A stretch of DNA of 34,623 nucleotides from Prochlorococcus sp. AG-347-E03 (GCA_003279115.1 QCBG01000012.1:1-34623); one strand, 5' to 3'. Shown: positions 18,337-26,523, counted from the stretch's first letter. Numbers and translations are program-made. The notes: generated by a model from the letters alone, not told the origin.

Positions 18337-19329
18337 TTATTTACTAGTCAAATGAAATAGTGATATTGCAGCTGCAACAGAGGCATTTAAACTTGATGTC
18401 TTACCCTTAAGGGGAATACTCAATAAATAATCGCATTTTTTTTGAGTAAGCAATGATATGCCTTTATCTTCAGCTCCAACTATTACAACCAAAGGCATTT
18501 TTTCATGAAACTTAGAAATAGGTATTTGGCCATCCCCAGATAATCCAATTACTATAAAACCATTTTTCTTTAACTCCACCAGTGCTCTATTTAAATTGAT
18601 AACCCTACTTACGGGTAGGTGTTCCAAAGCACCAGCAGCCACCTTGGCAACTGTTCCAGTTAATCCTGCAGATCTTCTTTGAGGAATGATTATACCCTTA
18701 CAATCAAATGCCTCTGCTGATCTTATGATTGCACCAACATTATGTGGGTCAGTTATTCCATCTAAGGCCAAAATAATAGGATTTGAAGAGTTCTTTTTAG
18801 AAATATCGATTAATTTGTCTAAGGGAATTGTTTTAGAACATGCCAATTGCAAAGCGACACCTTGATGCGAAGCACCAAAAGTTAATTGCGAAAGTCTATT
18901 CCATGAGACTTCTTCAATAAGTACTCCCTTTGATTTAAGTTCCTTAAGTAAAATATAGAATTTCTCTGAAGAAAATATTTCTGATGTACACCAAATCCTG
19001 TTTATAGCTCTTTCACTAGTAAGTGCCTCAAAAACTGAATGTTTACCCCATATCCAATCATCAAAATTTTTTTTATTTGGAAGCTCTTGATATATATCAT
19101 TGGACTTTGAAGATAATTTTGTACCAGCTCTATTTATTGGATTTGTTCTTTTTAAATATTTGTGATTTACTTTATTTTTATCGCTTTCACTTAAGTTATT
19201 AACCCCTTTATTTTTAAACGAATTTAATGAGAATCTATTATTTTTTTTTGATGAATTACTATTTTTTGAATTAAAATTATATTTTGAATTGTTTACGTTC
19301 TGTTTTTTATTATTTGGTGGGTTTTTCAT
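18337..19329 (-). CDS. rlmB: TrmH-family 23S rRNA 2'-O-methyltransferase (RlmB-like)
   Basis: SPOUT-class rRNA methyltransferase of the RlmB/TrmH type, expected to 2'-O-methylate a guanosine in the 23S peptidyl-transferase region. I start it at ATG 19329 (330 residues, MKNPPNNKKQ), 4 bases after the mrnC stop; a TTG at 19362 inside mrnC would only add a short extension. The first 85 residues are low-complexity Asn/Lys/Ser. The substrate-binding domain begins at WIWGKHSVFEAL. The knotted domain carries all three motifs: DPHNVGAIIRSAEAF, VVIVGAEDKGIS and IPLKGKTSSLNASVAAAIS. It forms a tight rRNA-maturation pair with mrnC. Confidence 0.92.
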   Translation of the reverse strand: MKNPPNNKKQNVNNSKYNFNSKNSNSSKKNNRFSLNSFKNKGVNNLSESDKNKVNHKYLKRTNPINRAGTKLSSKSNDIYQELPNKKNFDDWIWGKHSVFEALTSERAINRIWCTSEIFSSEKFYILLKELKSKGVLIEEVSWNRLSQLTFGASHQGVALQLACSKTIPLDKLIDISKKNSSNPIILALDGITDPHNVGAIIRSAEAFDCKGIIIPQRRSAGLTGTVAKVAAGALEHLPVSRVINLNRALVELKKNGFIVIGLSGDGQIPISKFHEKMPLVVIVGAEDKGISLLTQKKCDYLLSIPLKGKTSSLNASVAAAISLFHLTSK

Positions 19330-19333
19330 AAAT

Positions 19334-19732
19334 TCAATTAGTTTTAATTTCAAGGTACTCAAAAAGAGTCGATAATCTTTGAGGATCTTTTAAAAACAAC
19401 CAACCGATCAAGGTTTCAAATCCAGTTGCTCTGGAGTAAATGGTAGGATCTGAAGATTTTGGGTATCGCTTTGTTTTATTTCTTGCACGTCTAATTAAAT
19501 CAATTTCATTAGCATTCAACAAGTGTTCAATTTGACTTAAAGATTTTGATTGAGATATTGCTTTAACCTCATTAACTACTGATAAGTGAAGTTCTTTAGA
19601 TTTCAATGGGAAATGAATATGTCTTAGTCTTTGATGAAGTTCCCATACTGAATCTCCTAGCCAAGCCAATTGAATAACACCTATCTCTTCTGGAGAGCCG
19701 TATGGCAGCAAGTTTTGAATCCAATAATTCAA
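19334..19732 (-). CDS. mrnC: Mini-ribonuclease III (MrnC)
   Basis: Mini-III is a short RNase III-domain enzyme without the double-stranded-RNA-binding domain; in Bacillus it trims 23S rRNA ends. The 132-residue protein contains LAWLGDSVWELHQRLRHI, the RNase III signature with the metal-binding Asp, then LLNANEIDLIRRARN and YSRATGFETLIGWLFL with the second acidic position. The start is TTG at 19732 and overlaps the STAS-gene stop as TTGA, so the two look translationally coupled. rlmB follows closely. Both act on 23S rRNA, which makes the pair functionally sensible. Confidence 0.92.
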   Translation of the reverse strand: MNYWIQNLLPYGSPEEIGVIQLAWLGDSVWELHQRLRHIHFPLKSKELHLSVVNEVKAISQSKSLSQIEHLLNANEIDLIRRARNKTKRYPKSSDPTIYSRATGFETLIGWLFLKDPQRLSTLFEYLEIKTN

Positions 19733-20094
19733 TTTTTTAAGTAAGTTAAAGCATCTTCGAGATTCTCCTTTAAGTTAAGAAAATCGCCTAAACGTACAAG
19801 TTTAATTGTTTGAGCGACTCTTGAATTACCAACTACTGAAAAACCAAGCTTTAACTTTTTACACTCTTTAGCAGTCTGAACAAGAGCTCCAAGGCCAGAA
19901 GAATCTAGAAAATCAATTTTTGTGAGGTTAATAACGAACGGAAGATTATTTACTAAATTATTAGTTACAAAAGTCTTAAATTGTTTTTCTGAGAAGGCAT
20001 CAAGTTGGCCTTTAAAAGTAAAAACAATAATATTTGTTTTTACCTCGAGGGTTCCTCTTAAAGAAACAGTTAGCTTCTGGAAATCTTCTATGAT
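19729..20094 (-). CDS. STAS-domain protein (anti-sigma-factor-antagonist-like), non-standard start codon
   Basis: This is a clear 120-121-residue STAS domain: it begins IEDFQKLTVSLRGTLE, continues with IIVFTFKGQLDAFSEKQF, and carries the hallmark IDFLDSSGLGALVQ followed by RVAQTIKLVRL. In SpoIIAA-like proteins the first Ser of DSSG is phosphorylated; here it is Ser64, counting the ATA codon as residue 1. The gene has no ATG, GTG or TTG start: an in-frame TAG is followed directly by ATC-ATA-GAA. A perfect GGAGG lies 6 bases before the ATC and 9 before the ATA, so one of these is probably the initiator. The stop overlaps the mrnC start. No partner kinase or sigma gene is nearby, so the regulatory target is unknown. 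Confidence 0.85.
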   Translation of the reverse strand: MIEDFQKLTVSLRGTLEVKTNIIVFTFKGQLDAFSEKQFKTFVTNNLVNNLPFVINLTKIDFLDSSGLGALVQTAKECKKLKLGFSVVGNSRVAQTIKLVRLGDFLNLKENLEDALTYLKN

Positions 20095-20100
20095 CTAATT

Positions 20101-20105
20101 CCTCC
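20101..20105 (-). promoter_or_regulatory. Strong Shine-Dalgarno site for the STAS gene
   Basis: The minus strand reads GGAGG, a perfect anti-16S match, 6 bases before ATC and 9 bases before ATA. Strong Shine-Dalgarno sequences are uncommon among the genes in this window, so its presence supports initiation at a non-standard codon here. Confidence 0.75.
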
Positions 20106-20155
20106 AAAAAAATAATGTATCAAATGTAATTATCAAATCAAAAGAAAACAATATG

Positions 20156-21295
20156 TCAACATCTTTCTAACATTAGAGATACAAATTTTTTAAATAAATA
20201 ATCTGAATCATGAGGACCTGGTCCTGCTTCTGGATGATATTGAACACTAAATATTGGCTTATTATTGACTTCCAAGCCTGCGACAGTTGCATCATTGAGG
20301 TTATAGTGAGTAATTTTAACAATATCCTTAGAGAGGGAATTAGGGTCAATAGCAAAACCATGATTCTGGCTAGTTATTTCAATTTGACTATTCATTCCAC
20401 AAGGATGATTTAAACCGCGATGCCCAAAAGGGAGTTTATAAGTAGAACCTCCTAGAGCTAATCCAAATATTTGATGGCCAAGACAAATTCCAAACAAAGG
20501 TACTTCACCATATTCAATAAGTGATCTTGCTAAATCTATACCTTCAGTAACAGAAGAAGGATCTCCTGGACCGTTTGAGAAAAATATCCCATCGGGCTTA
20601 TTAGATAGAACATCTTTCAAAGAAGAACAAGAAGGTAAGACTAAAATTTCACATCCATGTGATACAAGTCTGTTCAATATAGATTTTTTAATTCCGAAAT
20701 CAATAGCTACTACTTTTAATTTATTAGACTTTTCGGAATATCTTTTTCTGACGTCAAAATCTGTTTCTGTAGCAGTTCGCCATAAATATTTTTGCTTTGT
20801 AGAAACTATCCTAGATAAATTTAACCCCTCCATTTTTGGAGTTTCATTTAACATTTCTAGACAACTTTCTACAGTTCTATCCTCATTGGTTAGAACTCCA
20901 TTCATCGAACCATTTGATCTTAAAATTTTTACAAGAGCTCTAGTATCAATCCCATAAAGACCTATTATATTTTTTTCAACCAACCATTCATTAAAATTTT
21001 TTTTAGATCTCCAATTACTATTATTTGAAGAATAATTTCTAACGATTATTCCTTTAACAGTGCTAGTTGATTCTGAATCTTCAGTATTTATGCCAGTATT
21101 TCCAATTTCTGGATAGGTGAATGTTAATAATTGTCCGTGGTAACTTGGATCAGTAATAACCTCCTGATACCCTGTCATTCCAGTATTAAAGACTACTTCA
21201 CCAACAGCAGTACCAGAATTCCCAAAAGAAAAACCGGGAAATATATATCCATTACTTAGTACTAATTTTGCATTTTTCTTATAAGTTTTAATCAT
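20156..21295 (-). CDS. carA: Carbamoyl-phosphate synthase small subunit
   Basis: CarA is the glutaminase subunit of carbamoyl-phosphate synthase, feeding ammonia to CarB for arginine and pyrimidine synthesis. I start it at ATG 21295 (379 residues, MIKTYKKNAK), the normal family length and 20 bases after the trpD stop. A TTG at 21355 would overlap trpD and add an unlikely basic leader. The N-terminal domain has GEVVFNTGMTGYQEVITDPSY in two family-typical blocks. The class I glutaminase shows FGICLGHQ with Cys271 and QYHPEAGPGPHDS with His354 and Glu356, so the catalytic triad is intact. carB is not in this window. Confidence 0.97.
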   Translation of the reverse strand: MIKTYKKNAKLVLSNGYIFPGFSFGNSGTAVGEVVFNTGMTGYQEVITDPSYHGQLLTFTYPEIGNTGINTEDSESTSTVKGIIVRNYSSNNSNWRSKKNFNEWLVEKNIIGLYGIDTRALVKILRSNGSMNGVLTNEDRTVESCLEMLNETPKMEGLNLSRIVSTKQKYLWRTATETDFDVRKRYSEKSNKLKVVAIDFGIKKSILNRLVSHGCEILVLPSCSSLKDVLSNKPDGIFFSNGPGDPSSVTEGIDLARSLIEYGEVPLFGICLGHQIFGLALGGSTYKLPFGHRGLNHPCGMNSQIEITSQNHGFAIDPNSLSKDIVKITHYNLNDATVAGLEVNNKPIFSVQYHPEAGPGPHDSDYLFKKFVSLMLERC

Positions 21296-21315
21296 CGATG
21301 TGAAATTAAATAATC

Positions 21316-22344
21316 TTAGGATAAATAACTTTTTAAGTGTAAAAATTTTTGCCAAGGTTTTCCTTGATTAATTGAAAGTAAAGCATTATTAAAGCCTTTT
21401 TTTAAATCATCCTCAATTCCTGCTGCCCATAGTACTAATGCAGCATTCAAGGCTACAACATCTATATGCGATTTTTTCCCAGAACCTTTTAAAACAGACT
21501 CTAGAATTTCCTCATTAGAGTCAATATCAGAGACAACAAGGTTGTTGTTGGAAATATTTTCATGATTAAAATCTGAAATATTTATTTTTGAAAATCGTAA
21601 TTTACCATTCTCCACAAAAACTAATTTATTGTCTCCTTGAAGTGATGCTTCATCAAGGCCGCCAGAACCATGAACTACTACTACCCTTTTCATACCCATT
21701 TTCAATAGAGCACTTCCCATAGGCTCTAGAAGATCTTCAGAAGCGACACCTAATACTTGAGCGTTGGGTCTTAAGGGATTTACTAATGGCCCAAGTTGAT
21801 TAAATAAAGTTCTAATTCCAAGGGCTTTTCTTAATGGAGCAAGTTTAATTAACGATTTATGCCAAATAGGTGCAAACAAGAATGTTATTCCGATTTCATT
21901 AACCGCAGAGATTACTTTTTCTAATGAGCAATTTAGATTTAGGCCAAGATTCAACAAAACATCAGCAGAGCCAACTTTTCCACTTGCACTTTTATTTCCG
22001 TGTTTGGCGATTTTTACGCCACAAGATGCTGAAACAAATGCAACTGCAGTAGATATATTAAACGTATTAGCACCATCACCTCCAGTTCCACAAGTATCTA
22101 CCATATAAAAATCTGGTCTATCTACTGGTAATTTGCAAACTTTTAGAAGTTCCTCAGCCATAGAAGACAATTCAATACTTGAGCAGCCCTTGGCTCTGAA
22201 AGCTGCCAAAAAAGCACCTGTTTGTACATCAGATATTTCATCATTAAGCCATCTTTGCATTAACAATCTAGAAGTCATTTCATCAAGGTTTTGACCCCCT
22301 AATAAAGTATTCAAAATTTCAGGATTGGTTAGATTAGAAGACAT
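21316..22344 (-). CDS. trpD: Anthranilate phosphoribosyltransferase
   Basis: TrpD transfers the phosphoribosyl group of PRPP to anthranilate, the second committed step of tryptophan synthesis. The 342-residue protein has [17 protein letters not shown] at 83-99, which binds PRPP and Mg2+, and [15 protein letters not shown] at 114-128, the anthranilate and magnesium site. [20 protein letters not shown] and [13 protein letters not shown] are also present. The start is ATG at 22344. It lies between a DUF3288 gene (33 bases upstream) and carA on the same strand. No other trp gene is in the window, consistent with the scattered tryptophan genes of cyanobacteria. Confidence 0.97.
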   Translation of the reverse strand: MSSNLTNPEILNTLLGGQNLDEMTSRLLMQRWLNDEISDVQTGAFLAAFRAKGCSSIELSSMAEELLKVCKLPVDRPDFYMVDTCGTGGDGANTFNISTAVAFVSASCGVKIAKHGNKSASGKVGSADVLLNLGLNLNCSLEKVISAVNEIGITFLFAPIWHKSLIKLAPLRKALGIRTLFNQLGPLVNPLRPNAQVLGVASEDLLEPMGSALLKMGMKRVVVVHGSGGLDEASLQGDNKLVFVENGKLRFSKINISDFNHENISNNNLVVSDIDSNEEILESVLKGSGKKSHIDVVALNAALVLWAAGIEDDLKKGFNNALLSINQGKPWQKFLHLKSYLS

Positions 22345-22377
22345 TTATTTATTGAAGGATTGTAAGAAGATAGAAAT

Positions 22378-22674
22378 TCAATTTGAAGTATCAAAGCCTG
22401 AACCTATTAAATCTTTATTTGTGTTCATTGGCCTAAAGCTTTTTGACCAGATAAATTTTGTTTTTGAGAAAAGTTCATTTTTAGAAATATTCCAAAAATT
22501 TAAAATTTTTTCAATATCACTTTTAATTTCAAATTCACCAGGGAAGTTTGAATAACGATTTATTAATCTAGCTAAATTTATAAAATCGAGATCTTCTGGT
22601 TCTTCTTTAGTAATAAGAGAATCTATAATAATTTTGTCTGTTGTATGTAATGGATGAGTTTGTTCGTTACTCAT
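22378..22674 (-). CDS. DUF3288-like small protein
   Basis: This is a soluble 98-residue protein beginning MSNEQTHPLHTTDKIIIDSL. It has a helical pattern: LINRYSNFPGEFEIKSDIEKIL, then WNISKNELFSKTKFIW. The His-Pro near the N-terminus, 'RYxxFPG' and 'ELFxKT' pattern recalls the cyanobacterial DUF3288 family; function is unknown. I prefer ATG 22674 because it gives the family-like N-terminus; ATG 22692, six codons upstream in frame, is also possible. It heads the trpD-carA run and diverges from the ABC transporter gene, so the 22675-22754 gap should contain promoters for both directions. Confidence 0.75.
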   Translation of the reverse strand: MSNEQTHPLHTTDKIIIDSLITKEEPEDLDFINLARLINRYSNFPGEFEIKSDIEKILNFWNISKNELFSKTKFIWSKSFRPMNTNKDLIGSGFDTSN

Positions 22675-22754
22675 GAATAAATACTGAATCATTTATAAAA
22701 TTAGCTCACATATTTAAAAATGAAACATTATCTTAATCATATTGCCAAAACAAA

Positions 22755-24500
22755 ATGAAAAATTTAAAGTTTAAAGTTATATCTAAATACTTAAGACCAT
22801 ACAAAAAAGAATTTTTATATGGAGCTTTAGCCCTTCTAATGGTCAATGTATTAAGTGTTGTTATACCTATAGAAGTAAAAAACATAATTGACCAAATACA
22901 AACAGGTATTTCATCAGATTTTGTAATTTCTAAATCATTGTGGTTAGTCTTTTTAGCAACTTGCATGGGTTTAATCAGACTATTTTCAAGACAGATTGTC
23001 TTTGGGATAGGAAGAAAAGTTGAAGTAAATCTTCGTCAGAAACTTTTCGATCATTTGCTTATTCAAGACCCAGAATGGATACAAAAAAAAGGGAGCGGGG
23101 ACATTATTAGTAGAGCGACAAGTGATGTTGAAAACATAAGAAGGCTTTTGGGTTTTACAGTGTTAAGTTTATGCAACATTGTCTTAGCTTATTCTTTTAC
23201 TATTCCTTCAATGTTTTCAATTAACAAGACATTAACAATATCAGCTCTGTTATTATTTCCATTAATTCTTGGAATTGTGAGCTTATTCGGCAGCAGAATG
23301 GTTGATCAGAGAAAAGCTCAACAAGAATCATTATCCAAACTTAGTGATCTTATACAAGAAGATCTTTCTGGCATAAGTGCTATAAAAATTTATGGACAGG
23401 AAAATGCTGAGAAGAAACAATTCGATTTTTATAATAACTCTTATCGAAATTCTGCGATAAAACTTGCTAGAACAGCAAGTACACTATTTCCATTGCTTCA
23501 AGGTATTTCTTCTATTTCACTATTGATTTTATTAGGATTAGGAACTTATCAATTAGAAAGTGGATTTATTTCAATAGGTGGATTAGTAGCTTTAATTCTT
23601 TACGTAGAAAGGCTTGTATTCCCTACAGCTCTCTTAGGTTTTACATTGAATACTTTTCAACTCGGGCAAGTAAGTTTAGATCGTGTTGAAGAGATCTTTA
23701 TGAACAATCCAAATATAGTGGATGGAACAAAAACCAAATCTTTAAGGAAAAAGTTAAAAGGTTTTTTAGAAGCTAAAGAATTAACCATAAAATATCCAGG
23801 TTCAAAATTCAATTCACTAAATCGTCTCAATTTCAAAATATATCCTGGAGAACTTATTGCAATAGTTGGACCTGTGGGTTGTGGCAAAACTACACTTGCG
23901 AAATCACTTGGGAGAACTATTGAAATTCCAGACGGTCAATTATTTTTAGATGAAATTGATGTAAAAAATATCAAACTAGAAGATCTAAGAAAAAATGTAT
24001 CTATTGTTCCGCAAGAAGCATTTTTATTTACTTCATCAATCACAGAAAATCTACGTTTTGGAGAACCAAAAGCATCTAAAGTATCAGTCAAAAAAAGTGC
24101 CATAAAAGCTGGATTGATAGATGATATTAATAATTTTCCTCAAAAGTTTAAAACAATTGTTGGCGAAAGAGGTATTACATTAAGTGGAGGACAAAGGCAA
24201 AGAACAGCACTTGGAAGAGCATTACTTGTCAATTCTCCTATTGTCGTTCTTGATGATGCTTTAGCAAGTGTAGACAACAAAACAGCCGCAAAAATAATTG
24301 ACGAAATGCGTGAACGTAGTAATAAAACAATTATAATGATTAGTCATCAATTATCTGTTGCTGCAACTTGTGACAGAGTTTTAGTAATGGATAAAGGAGA
24401 AATAGTTCAAGAAGGTAATCATAGAGATTTAGTAAAAAAGAAAGGATTGTATAAACAACTTTGGGAAAGAGAATTAGCAACAAACATTGTTAAAAGCTAA
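22755..24500 (+). CDS. ABC exporter half-transporter (MdlA-like), fused membrane and ATPase domains
   Basis: This 581-residue protein fuses a six-helix type I exporter domain (about 1-310) to a nucleotide-binding domain. The ATPase has Walker A GPVGCGKTT with Lys378, a Q-loop (IVPQEAFLFTSSI), the signature LSGGQRQR, and the H-loop ISHQ. Walker B reads VVLDDALASVD: the catalytic Glu after the Walker B Asp500 is replaced by Asp501. E. coli MdlA-type and other asymmetric exporters share this change and pair with a canonical subunit, so this may be half of a heterodimer whose partner lies elsewhere. The substrate is unknown; lipids or hydrophobic compounds are typical of the class. msrA follows 37 bases downstream. 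Confidence 0.92.
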   Translation: MKNLKFKVISKYLRPYKKEFLYGALALLMVNVLSVVIPIEVKNIIDQIQTGISSDFVISKSLWLVFLATCMGLIRLFSRQIVFGIGRKVEVNLRQKLFDHLLIQDPEWIQKKGSGDIISRATSDVENIRRLLGFTVLSLCNIVLAYSFTIPSMFSINKTLTISALLLFPLILGIVSLFGSRMVDQRKAQQESLSKLSDLIQEDLSGISAIKIYGQENAEKKQFDFYNNSYRNSAIKLARTASTLFPLLQGISSISLLILLGLGTYQLESGFISIGGLVALILYVERLVFPTALLGFTLNTFQLGQVSLDRVEEIFMNNPNIVDGTKTKSLRKKLKGFLEAKELTIKYPGSKFNSLNRLNFKIYPGELIAIVGPVGCGKTTLAKSLGRTIEIPDGQLFLDEIDVKNIKLEDLRKNVSIVPQEAFLFTSSITENLRFGEPKASKVSVKKSAIKAGLIDDINNFPQKFKTIVGERGITLSGGQRQRTALGRALLVNSPIVVLDDALASVDNKTAAKIIDEMRERSNKTIIMISHQLSVAATCDRVLVMDKGEIVQEGNHRDLVKKKGLYKQLWERELATNIVKS

Positions 24501-24537
24501 TTGTTATTCTTTAATTTATTATGTAAAAATCTAAATT

Positions 24538-25268
24538 ATGTTCGAATTTCTAAAAAATATTATGAACAAAGAGGTGAATCCTTTAACTAATGATGCAAAT
24601 TCATTTCATAGAATATTGAATACAGATATAAAAAGTGAACCTAATTCAAAACAAGATGAAATTGTATTTGGATGTGGTTGTTTCTGGGGAGCCGAAAAAT
24701 GCTTTTGGAAACTGCCAGGTGTTGTTACAACATCCGTAGGTTATGCTGGTGGCGATAAAAAAACAATCCAACATATTATGAAGTTTGTTCTGGTTTAACT
24801 GGACATTCAGAAGTTGTAAGAATCATATGGAATAAAAATGAAATAGACATAAGTGATTTATTAAAAATGTTTTGGGAATGTCATGACCCTACGCAAAAAA
24901 ATAGACAAGGCAATGATGTCGGTACTCAATACAGATCGGCAATATACTATAAAAATGAAAATAATAAAAAAATTATATTAGCCAGTAAAGAACAATATCA
25001 AAAAGAATTAAATAAAAAAAATCTAGGTTTAATTGAAACAGAAATAAAACTGATTAATAATTACTTTTACGCGGAAAAATACCATCAACAATATCTTGCC
25101 TCTAAAGGTAGCAGGCAATATTGTTCTGCTTCTCCTACAAAAGTTAAGTTAGGAGATTTTCCTGGAAGCAAATACAAATTAAAAGCTCATATTTGGGAAA
25201 ACTTTGATTGGCAAGTTGATAAGTGTGTATTGAGATCTGATAACAATCCAATAAAAAATAACTTTTAA
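24538..25268 (+). pseudogene. msrA: Peptide methionine sulfoxide reductase MsrA, frameshifted
   Basis: MsrA reduces methionine-S-sulfoxide in oxidised proteins. The region encodes a full MsrA in two frames. Frame one holds the N-terminus and the active site [11 protein letters not shown] (catalytic Cys48) up to VGYAGGDKK. Frame two continues [20 protein letters not shown], then FWECHDPTQKNRQGNDVGTQYRS and YHQQYLASKG to the end. The break is at a run of seven A (24757-24763). One extra A, or a -1 ribosomal slip, would give [12 protein letters not shown] and restore one protein of about 243 residues. Without correction, translation stops at 24798 after 86 residues. Every conserved block beyond the break is intact, so this is either a base-calling error, slippage-corrected expression, or a very recent lesion. 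Confidence 0.88.
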
Positions 25269-25295
25269 ATCAGCATAAACTTTATATTAAAAGAA

Positions 25296-25369
25296 CGGGG
25301 CGTAGCGCAGTTTGGTAGCGCACCACTTTGGGGTAGTGGGGGTCGTGGGTTCAAATCCCGCCGTTCCGA
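25296..25369 (+). tRNA. tRNA-Pro (anticodon GGG)
   Basis: This 74-base cloverleaf is complete. The acceptor stem is CGGGGCG / CGTTCCG with two G-U pairs and a discriminator A. The D-stem is GCGC / GCGC, and the anticodon stem is CCACT / AGTGG around the loop TTGGGGT, giving anticodon GGG at 25330-25332. The T-arm is GTGGG-TTCAAAT-CCCGC. CCA is not encoded. It reads proline CCC and CCU codons. The gene ends one base before the stop of a 50-aa ORF on the other strand. Confidence 0.96.
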
Positions 25370-25522
25370 TCAATTATCATCTTCATTTATAAGGGATTTG
25401 TATAATTTATATGAGCTTATTCCAACAGCTACAAAAGTAAAAGATGAAAAAAATACTAATATTAAAATGGTGAGGTTTGAAACCTCTACTTCACCAAGCT
25501 GAAAAGCTATTAAAATATTCAT
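25370..25522 (-). CDS. 50-aa single-pass membrane protein (candidate)
   Basis: This ORF runs from ATG 25522 to TGA 25372-25370. The protein begins MNILIAFQLGEVEVS, has one hydrophobic helix (about residues 17-37, NLTILILVFFSSF then TFVAVGI), and ends with a Lys/Tyr segment and an acidic tail, SLINEDDN. It resembles the size and layout of photosynthetic or NDH small subunits, but I cannot match it to one. It ends exactly where the convergent tRNA-Pro gene ends. No other gene occupies 25370-25577, which raises the chance that it is real. There is no clear Shine-Dalgarno sequence. Confidence 0.5.
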   Translation of the reverse strand: MNILIAFQLGEVEVSNLTILILVFFSSFTFVAVGISSYKLYKSLINEDDN

Positions 25523-25577
25523 TGAACAATTTTTTTAAACCTTAACATAATTACAATAATTTTCTCACAATGAATTA

Positions 25578-26373
25578 TTAATACAAAAGAATTAGGACAC
25601 CAAATACAACACGATATAAAATAAATATTTTTAAACCATTTGAAGAAAAATAATTTACTAAGAAATAAATAGCAAATAATGAAGATAAAAATGATGCAAT
25701 AAGACCAACAATTAAAGGATAAAAACTTAATGATGAAAGTTTATTAAAAGATGAAATTAGCTCATAAATTCCAGCAAAAGAGATAGCTGGTATACCTAAT
25801 AGAAAAGAGAATTTTACAGCATCACCTCTTTCCCAACCTGCTAATAAAGCGGAAGAAATAGTAACACCAGATCTTGATACACCAGGAAAGATAGCAAAAG
25901 CTTGAGAAAGACCTACCCAAAAAATATCGTAATTATTATGATTTTTTAAATTTATAGAACCTTTTTTCGATCTATCAGCTAAAAACATGAAAAAAGCCAT
26001 AAGGAAAGAAACTAAGGCTATCGAAACATTAGAACGAAAAAATTTATCATAAAAATCAATAAAAAATAGTTTTACACTGCCACCAAATAAAATAATTGGG
26101 ATAGTAGCAATCAAAATTGACAATATTAGCTTTTTATTAAATAGATAAAAATTTTTTTTGGATAGTTGATTTTTTAATTTAAAAATATTTTCCTTAAAAT
26201 ACCAAGCTAGAGCGAATACACTTCCAAGTTGAATAATTGCAGACAATGATATTCCTGGATCATCAATTCCAAAAAAAAAGAGAAATAATTTTTAAATGAG
26301 CTGAACTACTTACAGGAATAAATTCTGTTAAACCCTGAATTAATCCGTATAAAATAAATTTGAAATATTCCAA
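25578..26373 (-). pseudogene. uppP: Undecaprenyl-diphosphatase UppP (BacA), frameshifted
   Basis: UppP dephosphorylates undecaprenyl diphosphate at the membrane to recycle the lipid carrier for peptidoglycan. The two halves of the protein are in different frames. The N-terminal piece (TTG 26373) reads MEYFKFILYGLIQGLTEF then IPVSSSAHL, the conserved first catalytic motif, and stops after 36 residues. The other frame continues GIDDPGISLSAIIQLGSVFALAW through PGVSRSGVTISSALLAG, the second active-site motif, to a normal end. The break is a run of nine T on the coding strand (26279-26271); eight would restore a single protein of about 264 residues, the family length. Peptidoglycan synthesis needs this activity, so sequencing error, slippage or another phosphatase must be considered. 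Confidence 0.87.
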
Positions 26374-26523
26374 GAACTTAGATAATTTCCTGATTAATTA
26401 ATAGCAATTCTAAAAATACAATATATATTTAGTAAGTAAAGGTAATATAACTCCCTGCAAAAAAATTTTTTTTAATATTATTATTTACTTTGTTTCAATT
26501 CTTTTTATCTGATTCTATTAAGG

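Noticed and set aside
19330..19362. TTG start for rlmB within mrnC
   Set aside because: ATG 19329, just after the mrnC stop, is more likely; the extension has no conserved content.
21296..21355. Longer carA N-terminus starting at a TTG inside trpD
   Set aside because: ATG 21295 gives the normal CarA length and start; the extension would be an unrelated basic leader overlapping trpD.
24757..24765. Canonical -1 programmed frameshift heptamer (A AAA AAC) in msrA
   Set aside because: AAAAAAC is present, but in the zero frame it is phased AA-AAA-AC, not X-XXY-YYZ, so a classical heptamer slip does not apply; simple A-run slippage remains possible.
25327..25334. Reading the tRNA anticodon as TGG
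   Set aside because: That would need an anticodon stem starting one base earlier, which does not pair; CCACT/AGTGG pairs fully and fixes the anticodon as GGG.
26374..26523. Possible structured RNA or attachment site upstream of uppP
   Set aside because: Only AT-rich sequence with a T-run was seen; no stable GC hairpin, direct repeat or known RNA motif could be found by eye.
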